Shown: positions 54,536 through 63,054 of the stretch, one piece after another | Numbering within the stretch: position 1 is the stretch's first letter | Layout of the letters: every line of letters starts with the position of its first letter | NCBI GenBank assembly: GCA_018971065.1 | Contig: JAGWVC010000004.1 | Span: forward strand, 15,476 to 79,475 | From: Sphingomonadales bacterium | GTDB taxonomy: Bacteria > Pseudomonadota > Alphaproteobacteria > Sphingomonadales > Sphingomonadaceae | DNA length: 64,000 nt | Direction of reading: 5' to 3' | Translations under genes and position numbers: made by a program | The notes under the pieces: generated by a model | The model's input: the letters and a program-made list of their open reading frames with translations, nothing else | Database searches by the model: none | What the model was told of the DNA's origin: nothing

Positions 54536-55969
54536 ATGACGCCTACCGATACCGAACATCTCGCCAAAGCGATCCGGTTCCACGGCATCGGCCAGGCGGA
54601 CTATCGACGTTTCCCCGCACTGCGTGATGCCCTGCGGCGATTGGCCCCGGCCGCGCTGGAGCGGTTCTATGACAAGGTGCGGGCCACGCCCGAAACCGCC
54701 GCGTTCTTTCCCACCGAACATGTCCTGCAACACGCCAAGGGCAAGCAGATCCAGCACTGGGACCGCCTGTTCGCCGGGCCGGTGGACGATGCGGCGGCGG
54801 CACGGTCGGAAACCATCGGCAACGTCCACGCGCGGATCGGGTTGAGCCCGGGCTGGTACATCGGCGCCTATGCCACGGTTCTGGAAGACCTGATCGTCGG
54901 CATGGGCCGGTCGGGCTTGGGCCGGTTGCTGGGCTTCGGCCAGCGCGCGGCGCAGGCGGCAACGCTGGTGAAGCTGGCGCTGTTCGACATGGACGTGGCG
55001 CTGTCCGCCTATTTCAAGGCCGAGGAGCAGGCCCGGCGCGAAGTGATCGCCCGCTTCAGCCAGGCGATGGCGGCGCTGGCGGCAGGCGATTTCTCGGCGG
55101 AATTGAGCGGGCTGCCCCCCGAATACGCGCAGTTGCAGCGCGATTACGAGGCGATGCGCGGGCAGATCGGCGATGCCTTGCGCGGCGTGGCGCAGGGCGC
55201 GCGCGGGATTGACAGCAGCAGCAGCGAGATCCGGCAGGCGTCGGACGACCTTGCCAACCGCACCAGCCGCCAGGCCGCCAGCCTGGAAGAGGCCGCCGCG
55301 AACATGACCGAGCTGACCCAGGGCATCCGCGGCACCGCCGACAGCGCGGTGGAGATGACCGAGGCCGCCCGCACCGCCGATGCCGAAGCCAAGGCCGGCG
55401 GGCAGGTGGTGTGCGAGGCGGTTGTGGCGATGCAGGGCATCCAGAAATCGTCGCTGGAAATCCGCAAGATCGTCGATGTGATCGACGCCATCGCCTTCCA
55501 GACCAACCTGCTGGCGCTGAACGCCGGCGTCGAAGCCGCCCGCGCCGGCGAGACCGGCCGGGGTTTCGCGGTGGTCGCCACCGAAGTGCGGGCGCTGGCC
55601 CAGCGCAGTGCCGAGGCCGCGAACGACATCAAGAAGCTGATCAACGCCAGCGCCACCCAGGTCGAGGACGGCGTCGGGCTGGTCGGCCGCTCGGGCGAGG
55701 CGTTCGATTCGATCGCGGCGCGCATCACCATGCTGGCCGGGCTGGCGGGCGAAATGTCGGACCGCGCGCGCGATCAGGCCGGCAAGCTGCAACAGGCCAA
55801 CGTCGCGGTCGTGGAAATGGACCAGTTGACCCAGCACAACGCGGCGATGGTCGAGCAGGCCACCGCCGCCTCGCGCAGCCTGGCGATCGAGGCCGAGCAA
55901 CTGGCCGAGCTGGTCGGGCGGTTCCGGCTGGAGGGACAGCGTGCCCCCGGCCTGCGCCGCGCGGCCTGA
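54536..55969 (+). CDS. Globin-coupled sensor chemotaxis protein
   Basis: A 477-residue soluble receptor with no membrane helix. Residues 1-160 are a sensor globin: [15 protein letters not shown], a distal-side [11 protein letters not shown] and proximal His98 in [27 protein letters not shown]-like linker at about 165-215 leads into the signalling coiled coil with tip [28 protein letters not shown]. HemAT-type proteins sense oxygen or other gases for aerotaxis. The ATG at 54536 has GGGGGAGG with a 5-base spacer. Divergent from the other chemoreceptor, and convergent with the YciI gene. Confidence 0.93.
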   Translation: MTPTDTEHLAKAIRFHGIGQADYRRFPALRDALRRLAPAALERFYDKVRATPETAAFFPTEHVLQHAKGKQIQHWDRLFAGPVDDAAAARSETIGNVHARIGLSPGWYIGAYATVLEDLIVGMGRSGLGRLLGFGQRAAQAATLVKLALFDMDVALSAYFKAEEQARREVIARFSQAMAALAAGDFSAELSGLPPEYAQLQRDYEAMRGQIGDALRGVAQGARGIDSSSSEIRQASDDLANRTSRQAASLEEAAANMTELTQGIRGTADSAVEMTEAARTADAEAKAGGQVVCEAVVAMQGIQKSSLEIRKIVDVIDAIAFQTNLLALNAGVEAARAGETGRGFAVVATEVRALAQRSAEAANDIKKLINASATQVEDGVGLVGRSGEAFDSIAARITMLAGLAGEMSDRARDQAGKLQQANVAVVEMDQLTQHNAAMVEQATAASRSLAIEAEQLAELVGRFRLEGQRAPGLRRAA

Positions 55970-56290
55970 TTATCCGGCTTGCCGCGACGGCCAGTCGCTC
56001 GGCTCGATCCGGCTCATCCCCAGCATGACGCGGCGGATGATCACCTGTTCATAGACCCCGGTTGCCACGAACGGCTCCCGCGCCAGCCAGTCGCGGATCG
56101 CGGCCTCGCTCTCGGCCTCGAAGAAATACATCGATCCGCACTGGTTGCCCGCGTCGTCCAGCATCACCGCGACCTGCCGGATCGGGCCATCGTTGGCCAA
56201 CACGTATTCGCGATGCTCGGTGCGCACGGCGTCGCGCCGGTCCATCGCGTGCGGCGGGTGATCGAGACCGATGACGGTGTAGAGCGGCAT
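55970..56290 (-). CDS. YciI family protein
   Basis: A 106-residue soluble protein. The core is MPLYTVIGLDHPPHAMDRRDAVR with the conserved RxEH region (TEHREYVLANDG) and FFEAESEAAIRDWLAREPF, matching the YciI/EthD-like ferredoxin fold in which a His/Asp pair is catalytic. Start set by AGGAAACCCC before the ATG. It follows the SDR by 11 bases on the minus strand and may act on the same compound. Reaction unknown. Confidence 0.85.
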   Translation of the reverse strand: MPLYTVIGLDHPPHAMDRRDAVRTEHREYVLANDGPIRQVAVMLDDAGNQCGSMYFFEAESEAAIRDWLAREPFVATGVYEQVIIRRVMLGMSRIEPSDWPSRQAG

Positions 56291-56301
56291 GGGGTTTCCT
56301 T

Positions 56302-57045
56302 TCAGTCGAGAACAAGGCCGCCGTTCACGTTCAGCGTCTGCCCGGTGATATAGGCCGAGGCATCGCCGGCCAGGAACGACACGGCATTGGCAATATCCGC
56401 CGGCAGCCCGGCGCGGCGCATCGGCGTGGCGGCGCACGCGGCCTCGAAGTTCGGCACCTTCGCGTCCAGCCGCATCGGTGTATCGATGAAGCTGGGCGAT
56501 ATGCAGTTGGCGGTCACGCCGGTGTGCGCGAATTCCATCGCGACGACGCGGGTGAAGCCCATTATCCCGCCCTTGGTGGCGGCATAATGGCTCAATGTCT
56601 TGGTGCCCTGCTGCATCGAAGCCGACGACAGGTTGATGATTCGGCCCCATCCGGCCGCCACCATCCCGGGCACAAGTGCCTGTGTCAGCAGGAACGGCCT
56701 GCGTAGGTTGACTGACCACACCCGGTCGAGATCGCCCTCCGAAATGTCCAGAAACGGACAGAAATGCGCGACGGCCGCGTTGTTGACCAGGATCAGCGGC
56801 GTGCCGCATTCGGCCCGCACTTGCGCCAGGATGCGGGCACGGTCCTCGCCGGATGCGACGTCGCCGGTGACGGCCCGGCAGGCGTGGCCCTCCGCCTCGA
56901 TCAGTGCGGCGGTCTCACGGACACCTTCGCCATTCACGTCCCACGCCACCACACGCGCGCCATCCCGCGCCAGTTGCAGCGCGATCCCGCGCCCGATGCC
57001 GCGCGCGGCGCCGGTGACGATGGCGACTTTCCCGTTCAGCGACAT
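56302..57045 (-). CDS. Short-chain dehydrogenase/reductase
   Basis: A 247-residue classical SDR: VTGAARGIGRGIA, VNNAAV, catalytic Ser in NLSSASM, Y-x3-K in HYAATKGG, closing ITGQTLNVNGG. The ATG at 57045 has GGGAG at about 8 bases; an upstream extension lacks family match. Likely substrate-level oxidoreductase in a two-gene unit with the YciI gene; the substrate cannot be told. Confidence 0.92.
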   Translation of the reverse strand: MSLNGKVAIVTGAARGIGRGIALQLARDGARVVAWDVNGEGVRETAALIEAEGHACRAVTGDVASGEDRARILAQVRAECGTPLILVNNAAVAHFCPFLDISEGDLDRVWSVNLRRPFLLTQALVPGMVAAGWGRIINLSSASMQQGTKTLSHYAATKGGIMGFTRVVAMEFAHTGVTANCISPSFIDTPMRLDAKVPNFEAACAATPMRRAGLPADIANAVSFLAGDASAYITGQTLNVNGGLVLD

Positions 57046-57151
57046 GCGGCTCTCCCTTGCGCGATCTGCGTCGCAAAGCGGAGAATGCACCGATGCGGGT
57101 GACTTTGCTTGACCAAATGCGACCGGCGCCATGCCTATCGCGGGGGCGACG

Positions 57152-57427
57152 TCAGCGCGGAATGTCCACGTAATCGAGCGCGCACATCCGCTCCATCAGC
57201 GGCCCGGCATATTCGGGCGGCACCGACAGCGTGCCCAGCGCCCAGCCGAGGATATCGACGTCCTCTTCCTCGATCAGCGTCTCGAACCAGACCAGCTCGG
57301 CCTCGCCCCAGTCCTTGTGGAACACGTCAAAGAAGCAGCCGATCATGTAGTCGGCCTCCCGCGTGCCGCGATGCCAGGCGCGAAAGCGGATGCGCTTGAG
57401 ACGGGATTCGTGGGCGGAGTCGGACAT
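57152..57427 (-). CDS. sdhE: FAD assembly factor SdhE
   Basis: A 91-residue protein with the SdhE core RIRFRAWHRGTREADYMIGCFF (RGxxE motif, read in parts), followed by ETLIEEEDVDILGWALG. SdhE attaches FAD covalently to succinate dehydrogenase flavoprotein. The ATG at 57427 (MSDSAHESRLKRIRF) fits family length; the very long frame upstream is the shadow of recG. The head-to-head arrangement with recG is common in alphaproteobacteria. Confidence 0.93.
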   Translation of the reverse strand: MSDSAHESRLKRIRFRAWHRGTREADYMIGCFFDVFHKDWGEAELVWFETLIEEEDVDILGWALGTLSVPPEYAGPLMERMCALDYVDIPR

Positions 57428-57477
57428 GAGCGGGCGTTTAGGGCGGCGACGCGGAAATAGCGAGAGGCGCGAACAAG

Positions 57478-57635
57478 AAAGGGTTTCACGCAGAGGCGCA
57501 GAGGGACGCAGAGCCGGCAGGGCTTGCGGTGAAGCCGCTTTCCGCCTCGGGCTTTGCGCTTGCTGCAAAAAGCCAAGGCCTGCGGCGCGTTCGGACGGCT
57601 CTGCGGACCTTTGCGCCTCTGCGTGAAACCCCTTT
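57478..57635. repeat. 158-bp inverted-repeat element between sdhE and recG
   Basis: The left arm (57478-57513) starts AAAGGGTTTCACGCAGAGG and the right arm (57599-57635), reverse-complemented, starts AAAGGGGTTTCACGCAGAGG. They match over about 36 bases with a one-base indel and three mismatches. The interior has further partial pairing (GCCGGCAGGG against GGCCTGCGGC). It resembles a non-autonomous dispersed element. It occupies most of the 288-base sdhE-recG gap. Confidence 0.8.
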
Positions 57636-57715
57636 TGTACAATGAGAAGCCGCCAGGAGGCACAACAGTTCGCATCGGCTTTCCATTCCGTCATCCAAAC
57701 CCTAACACGCACGCC

Positions 57716-59773
57716 ATGCGTCCCGACTCCCTCAATCCCCTGTTCGCCGGCGTCGAAGGCCTCGACGGGGTCGGCCCGAAGCTGGCGAAGCCGCTGGAAA
57801 AGCTGGGGCTGACCCGGGTGCGCGATCTTGCCTACCACTTGCCCGATCGCTTCGTGAACCGCCGCGCGGTGGCCAATCTGGACGAGGCCGGCGTGGGCGA
57901 ACAGGTGGTGGTGGCGCTGACGCCGCTGGAATACCGCCAGTCCGCCGGGCGCGGCCCGTTCCGGGTGAACGCGGCCGACAGCGCCGGCAATGTCTGCGCG
58001 CTCACCTATTTCGGCAAGGCCAGCTATTCCGCAAAGAAATTGCTGCCGCTGGGGGAGAAGCGCTGGGTGGCGGGCCGGCTCGACCAGTATGGCCAGATGC
58101 TCCAGATCGTCCACCCCGATCACGTTTCGGACGGCTCGGACAAGGCGCTGGGCACGCTGAACGAGGCGGTCTATCCGCTGTCGGAAGGGTTGACGCAGGG
58201 CCGGGTGGCGGGGCTGGTCGGTCAGGCGCTGGCCGCCTTGCCCGAGCTGCCCGAGTGGGTCGAGCCGGGCCTGCTGGCCAAGATGGGCTGGCCAGCCTGG
58301 CGCGAGGCGCTGCAGCAGGCGCACAAGGGCAATCACGAGGCCGCGCGCGACCGGCTGGCCTATGACGAGCTGCTGGCCAATTCGCTGGCGCTGATGCTGG
58401 TGCGCGCCGCCGGGCGGGCGCGGTCGGGCACGCCGCTGATCGGTGACGGCAGCCTGCGCGCGAAACTGGCGCTGCCGTTCGCGATGACCGGGGCGCAGCA
58501 ACGCGCGATCGCCGAGATCGAGGGCGACGTGGCGCAGGGCGCGCCGATGCTGCGGCTGCTGCAGGGCGATGTCGGCTCGGGCAAGACCGTGGTGGCGATG
58601 AACGCGATGCTGATCGCGGTGGAGGCCGGGGCGCAGGCGGCGCTGCTGGCCCCCACCGAAATCCTGGCGCGGCAGCATTTCGACACGCTGTCGCGGATGC
58701 TGGCGGGCACCGGCGTCGAGATCGCGCTGCTGACCGGGCGGGATAAAGGCCGCGCCCGCGAAAGCGTGCTGATCGGGCTGGTCGATGGCTCGATTGACAT
58801 CGTCGTCGGCACCCACGCCATTTTCCAGGACGCGGTGCAGTATCGCAATCTGGCGCTGGTGGTGATCGACGAGCAGCACCGCTTCGGCGTCGGCCAGCGG
58901 CTGGCGCTGACCCAGAAGGGCCGCCGCACCCCGCACTGCCTGGCGATGACCGCAACGCCGATCCCGCGCACGCTGACGCTGGCGCAATATGGCGAGATGG
59001 ACGTGTCCAAGCTCGACGAGATGCCGCCCGGGCGTCAGGCGATCGACACCCGCGTGCTGGCGGTGGAGCGCATGGACGACGTCGTCGGGGCGCTGGGCCG
59101 CCATATTGCCGGTGGCGGCCAAGCCTACTGGGTGTGCCCGATGGTCCGCGAGAGCGAGACCGAGGACATCGCCGCCGCCGAGGCGCGCCATGCCGAACTG
59201 GCCGCCCGCTTCGGCGACACCGTGGTGCTGGTCCACGGCCAGTTGCGACCCGAGGCCAAGGACGCGGCGATGGAGCGGTTCGCCCAGGGACAGGCCGCGC
59301 TGCTGGTGGCGACCACGGTGATCGAGGTGGGCGTGGACGTGCCCAACGCCACGCTGATGGTGATCGAACAGGCCGACCGCTTCGGGCTGGCGCAGCTCCA
59401 CCAGTTGCGCGGGCGGGTGGGGCGCGGCTCCGAAAAGTCGGTGTGCCTGCTGCTGCGCGGCAACGCGATGAGCCAGGTGGGGCGCGAACGGCTGGCGCTG
59501 ATGCGCGAAACGCAGGACGGGTTCCGGCTGGCCGAGGAAGACCTGCGGCTGCGCGGCGGCGGCGAGCTGTTGGGCACCCGGCAATCGGGCGATACCCCGT
59601 TCCGGGTGGCAACGCTGGAGCAGATCACCAGGCTGCTGCCGATTGCCCACGACGATGCGCGGCTGCTGATCGAGCGCGACGGCGGGTTGACCGGCGAGCG
59701 GGGCGAGGCGGCGCGGGTGCTGCTCTACCTGTTCGAGCGCGACTGGGGCGTGCTGCTGCTGCGCGGGGGGTAG
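57716..59773 (+). CDS. recG: ATP-dependent DNA helicase RecG
   Basis: A 685-residue helicase that reverses stalled forks and processes Holliday junctions. N-terminal wedge domain with the GVGPKLAKPLEKLGL start and OB-fold, then helicase motifs: GDVGSGKTVVA (Lys290), VVIDEQHRFGVGQR, MTATPIPRT, and TTVIEVGVDVPNA. The RecG-specific C-terminal end GGGELLGTRQSGD is present. The start is ATG 57716 (MRPDSLNPLFAG); the frame extends upstream through the repeat element without support. Confidence 0.96.
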   Translation: MRPDSLNPLFAGVEGLDGVGPKLAKPLEKLGLTRVRDLAYHLPDRFVNRRAVANLDEAGVGEQVVVALTPLEYRQSAGRGPFRVNAADSAGNVCALTYFGKASYSAKKLLPLGEKRWVAGRLDQYGQMLQIVHPDHVSDGSDKALGTLNEAVYPLSEGLTQGRVAGLVGQALAALPELPEWVEPGLLAKMGWPAWREALQQAHKGNHEAARDRLAYDELLANSLALMLVRAAGRARSGTPLIGDGSLRAKLALPFAMTGAQQRAIAEIEGDVAQGAPMLRLLQGDVGSGKTVVAMNAMLIAVEAGAQAALLAPTEILARQHFDTLSRMLAGTGVEIALLTGRDKGRARESVLIGLVDGSIDIVVGTHAIFQDAVQYRNLALVVIDEQHRFGVGQRLALTQKGRRTPHCLAMTATPIPRTLTLAQYGEMDVSKLDEMPPGRQAIDTRVLAVERMDDVVGALGRHIAGGGQAYWVCPMVRESETEDIAAAEARHAELAARFGDTVVLVHGQLRPEAKDAAMERFAQGQAALLVATTVIEVGVDVPNATLMVIEQADRFGLAQLHQLRGRVGRGSEKSVCLLLRGNAMSQVGRERLALMRETQDGFRLAEEDLRLRGGGELLGTRQSGDTPFRVATLEQITRLLPIAHDDARLLIERDGGLTGERGEAARVLLYLFERDWGVLLLRGG

Positions 59774-59866
59774 CTGATACAATTTGCGACAAGACACCCG
59801 CGCGGGAGTGTGGTTGATTTTCGGTTGCATGGCCGTCTGCGGCCACGGGCAAAGAGGGGATCGACC

Positions 59867-60160
59867 ATGAAGAAGATGACTTTCGTTCTGTTGGCTGCGG
59901 GTGCGTCGCTGGCTCTGGCCGGCTGCAACAAGGCGCAGGACGCCGCCAGCTCGGCCGCTGCCGGTGCTTCCAGCGCGGCTGACGCTGCCGGTTCGGCTGC
60001 TTCGGGCGCGGCCTCGGCGGCTTCGGGTGCGGCTTCGGCGGCTTCGGGCGCTGCTGATGCGGCCGGCAGCGCGGCTTCGGCAGCGGGCAGCGCCGCCGGT
60101 GCGGCCAAGGACGCCGCCGCCGGTGCGGTCAGCGCCGCCAAGGACGCCGTGAAGAAGTAA
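59867..60160 (+). CDS. Small Ala/Ser-rich lipoprotein with internal repeats
   Basis: A 97-residue protein. Signal peptide MKKMTFVLLAAGASLALAGC with lipobox LALAGC, then a mature part made almost only of Ala, Ser and Gly with periodic repeats (ASAASGAASAASGAADAAGS) and a basic end (KDAVKK). AGAGGGGA precedes the ATG. The repeats are near-identical at DNA level, so unit number may vary between strains. Helical repeat lipoproteins of this kind are often stress-induced or surface-associated; no family is recognised. Confidence 0.8.
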   Translation: MKKMTFVLLAAGASLALAGCNKAQDAASSAAAGASSAADAAGSAASGAASAASGAASAASGAADAAGSAASAAGSAAGAAKDAAAGAVSAAKDAVKK

Positions 60161-60185
60161 GTTTCCCAGCAGCGAGGGAAATAGG

Positions 60186-60216
60186 GGCGCGCGGGCTTCG
60201 GCTCGCGCGCCTTTTT
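60186..60216 (+). terminator. Strong rho-independent terminator with UUCG loop
   Basis: GGCGCGCGGGC-TTCG-GCTCGCGCGCC forms an 11-bp stem (one G-T pair) with a TTCG tetraloop and a following TTTTT. It ends the lipoprotein transcript, 25 bases after its stop. On the other strand it lies 11 bases past the helicase stop but has only a weak T-rich tail there. Confidence 0.92.
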
Positions 60217-60227
60217 CCTGTCCCGCT

Positions 60228-62015
60228 TCAGCGTGCCGGCGGCTTGCCCTTGCGATGCGGCTTGCCGGCGTGCTTCACGAACGGCTTGCGCGGCCCCCCG
60301 TGACCGCCGGTCCCCTGGCCACCGCCCTGATTCCCGCCCTGATTCCCGCCATGTCCCCCACCATGTCCGCCGGGACGCGGCCCGCGCGCATTGTCGCGCG
60401 CCACATCGCGCGGGCTGTCCGGCGCCAGTTCGATGCGGATACCGGTCTCGTCCTCGGCGCCGACGCGCGCGGTGCGTTCCAGCGCGCTGCGGAACCGGGC
60501 GGCAATCGCGCTGGGAATCTGGAAGTGGGTCTGGGTCGCGCTGATGCGGATCGCCCCCACCTCGGCGCGGGTGATGTGCCCGCGGCGGCATAGCAGCGGC
60601 AAAATCCAGCGCGCATCGGCGTTCTGCCGGCGGCCGATGTCCATGTGGAACCACACGCAATCCTCGAACCCGGGGCGATGGCCCTTGGCCGCTTCGGGCG
60701 TCTGGCTCAGGTCAATCAGGTCCTCGGGCTGGGGCAGCGCCAGGCTGTGCGCGCGGATCAGCGCCACGGCCAGGTCCTGCGGACTGCGTTCGGCCAGCAG
60801 CCGCCCGGCGATCAGCGCTTCTTCCTCGGTTGCCTCGATCGGCTCGGCCAGCCGGGTCAGCAGGCGCTCGCGGTCGCGCTCGCGGATCGAATCGGCGCTG
60901 GGCACGGCCAGCCATTCGGCATCGACGCGCGCGGCGCGCAGGATCATCTCCACCCGGCGACGGCGCGGATACGGCACTACCAGCACGGCGGTGCCCTTGC
61001 GCCCGGCACGGCCCGTGCGGCCCGAACGGTGCTGCAACACTTCGGGATCGCGCGGCACCTCGACGTGAATCACCAGGCTCAGGCTGGCGACATCGATGCC
61101 GCGCGCCGCCACGTCGGTGGCAACGCAGACCCGCGCCCGCCCGTCACGCAGCGCCTGCAGCGCGTGGTTGCGCTCGTTCTGGCTGTGCTCGCCCGACAGC
61201 GCCACGGCGGCAAAGCCGCGCTCCACCAGCGTGGCGTGCAGGTGGCGGACATTGTCGCGCGTCGCGCAGAACAGCATCGCCGTCTCCGCCTCGTGGAAGC
61301 GCAGCAGGTTGATCACCGCATGCTCGATATCCGAAGGCGACACGGTGACCGCCTGATAGGCGATGTCGCCGTGGCCCTGGCGCTCGTCCACGGTGGAGAT
61401 GCGGAACGCCTCGTGCTGATAGCGCTTGGCCAGCGCCACGATCGGACGCGGCATCGTCGCGCTGAACATCAGCGTGCGGCGGCCCTGCGGGGTGGCGTCG
61501 AGGATCTCTTCCAGGTCCTCGCGAAAGCCCATGTCCAGCATCTCGTCGGCCTCGTCCAGCACCGCGCAGGCCAGCGCGGTCAGGTCGAGCGCGCCGCGTT
61601 CCAGATGGTCGCGCAGGCGGCCCGGCGTGCCGACGACGATATGCGCGCCATAATTCAGCGCGCGGCGTTCCTTCTGGGGGTCCATGCCGCCCACGCAGGT
61701 GACGATGCGGGCGCGGGCATCGGCATAAAGCCACTCCAGCTCGCGGCTGACCTGCAAGGCCAGTTCGCGGGTGGGGGCGATGATCAGCGCCAGCGGGCCG
61801 CCAGCCTGCGGCAACTGGCCGGCTTCGTCCAGCAGTTGCTCGGCCATCGCCAGGCCGAACGCGACGGTCTTGCCCGAGCCGGTCTGCGCGGAGACCAGCA
61901 GGTCGTGCCCTTGTGCATCGGGCGCGATGACGGCGGCCTGGACCGGGGTGGGTTCGGTATAGCCGCGTGCGGAAAGCGTGGCGGCAAGAATCGGGGGGAG
62001 GGCGGAAAAGGGCAT
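60228..62015 (-). CDS. DEAD-box RNA helicase with glycine-rich tail
   Basis: A 595-residue DEAD-box helicase: Q-motif region GYTEPTPVQAAVI, AQTGSGKT at 43-50, PTRELALQVS, VLDEADEMLD, SATMPRP, and the C-terminal helicase half with HRSGRTGRAG. A DbpA/CsdA-like RNA-binding domain follows (VGAIRISATQTHFQIPSAIA), then a low-complexity tail of Gly, His, Asn and Gln (about 555-585). Likely role: RNA remodelling, cold adaptation or ribosome assembly. The start follows GGAG with a 4-base spacer. Convergent with the lipoprotein. Confidence 0.93.
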   Translation of the reverse strand: MPFSALPPILAATLSARGYTEPTPVQAAVIAPDAQGHDLLVSAQTGSGKTVAFGLAMAEQLLDEAGQLPQAGGPLALIIAPTRELALQVSRELEWLYADARARIVTCVGGMDPQKERRALNYGAHIVVGTPGRLRDHLERGALDLTALACAVLDEADEMLDMGFREDLEEILDATPQGRRTLMFSATMPRPIVALAKRYQHEAFRISTVDERQGHGDIAYQAVTVSPSDIEHAVINLLRFHEAETAMLFCATRDNVRHLHATLVERGFAAVALSGEHSQNERNHALQALRDGRARVCVATDVAARGIDVASLSLVIHVEVPRDPEVLQHRSGRTGRAGRKGTAVLVVPYPRRRRVEMILRAARVDAEWLAVPSADSIRERDRERLLTRLAEPIEATEEEALIAGRLLAERSPQDLAVALIRAHSLALPQPEDLIDLSQTPEAAKGHRPGFEDCVWFHMDIGRRQNADARWILPLLCRRGHITRAEVGAIRISATQTHFQIPSAIAARFRSALERTARVGAEDETGIRIELAPDSPRDVARDNARGPRPGGHGGGHGGNQGGNQGGGQGTGGHGGPRKPFVKHAGKPHRKGKPPAR

Positions 62016-62133
62016 GATGCTCCGGGGGGAGGGCGCGCACGCAAGGGCGCAGGCCGACGGGGAAGCGGCGGCCCTTAGAGCATCGGCGCCCTCGCCGCCA
62101 TGCTTTTCGTGCGCGGCGGCGTTTCCGTCCGGA

Positions 62134-62994
62134 TCAGAGCAGCACCTGCGCCAGCGTTCGCCACTTGGCGCGGGTCTGATCGAGCGGCGTGCCGGGCGCG
62201 GTTATCACTTGCGCGCAGACATGGCTGGCGCCCGCTTCCAGATGCGCGTCAAGCCGTGCCTTCACCTGTTCGGGCGTGCCGGTGGCGAAGATGCCGTCGA
62301 TGAAGCGGTCGCTGATCGTGTCGATGTCGTCCTGGGTATAGCCCAGCGCCAGCCAGGAATTGCAGTAGTTCGGCAGGCGCGCATAATGCGTCAGCGCGAT
62401 CCCGGCCAGTTCGCGGATCGTGTCGCGATCGGTCTCCAGGATCACCCCCTGTTCGGGCGCCAGCAGCTTGCCCGGGCCCAGGATGGCGCGGGCGCGGCGC
62501 GAATGCTCGACGTCGATCAGGTAGGGGTGCGCGCCGGCGGTCAGCTTGCCGGAAAGCTCCAGCATCTTCGGGCGCAGCGCCGCCACGCACTGCGCGTCCG
62601 CCGGCACGCCGGCCGCGACAAGCTGGCCGATCCACTCGGTCATCTTCGCCAGCGGCTTCTGCCAGGCCTCGCCGATCAGCGGGCCGTGGCTGATGCCCAG
62701 GCCCAGCATCAGCCGCGCCTGCCGGTCGGGGGAAAGCGCGGTGAACCAGTCGGCAATCTCGGCCGGTTCGTGCTTCCAGACGTTGATGATACCGGTGGCG
62801 ATGACCATGCGGCTGGAGGCGTTCAGCAGCCGGTCGAGATCGCCGGTGACGTCGCCGCCGATGCCACCCGGCACCCACAAGGCGCCGAAACCCAGTTCCT
62901 CCAGCTCGGCGCACGCCTCGCCGATGGCGGACGGATCGCCGAAGCGCAGTTCCATCGACCAGATGCCATAGCGGCCAAGGTTCGGTACGGTCAT
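62134..62994 (-). CDS. LLM-class oxidoreductase (TIGR03620-like)
   Basis: A 286-residue luciferase-like monooxygenase-fold protein. It starts NLGRYGIWSMELRFGDP and shows EELGFGALWVPGG, IATGIINVWKHEPAEIA and MLGLGISHGP, the barrel motifs of the family. Related proteins are named F420-dependent, but sphingomonads are generally not F420 producers, so FMN or a scavenged cofactor is possible. The substrate is unknown. It overlaps no neighbour: 118 bases after the helicase gene and 60 before the oxygenase. Confidence 0.85.
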   Translation of the reverse strand: MTVPNLGRYGIWSMELRFGDPSAIGEACAELEELGFGALWVPGGIGGDVTGDLDRLLNASSRMVIATGIINVWKHEPAEIADWFTALSPDRQARLMLGLGISHGPLIGEAWQKPLAKMTEWIGQLVAAGVPADAQCVAALRPKMLELSGKLTAGAHPYLIDVEHSRRARAILGPGKLLAPEQGVILETDRDTIRELAGIALTHYARLPNYCNSWLALGYTQDDIDTISDRFIDGIFATGTPEQVKARLDAHLEAGASHVCAQVITAPGTPLDQTRAKWRTLAQVLL

Positions 62995-63054
62995 GATTCG
63001 CTCTCCCGGTTTGGCGCGTTGTCGGGCCGTCGCCGGGAGAACGCCAGACGGATT

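Noticed and set aside
57152..59830. An 892-residue open frame on the minus strand opposite recG
   Set aside because: Only its last 91 residues (sdhE) match a family; the rest is low-complexity sequence mirroring recG codons.
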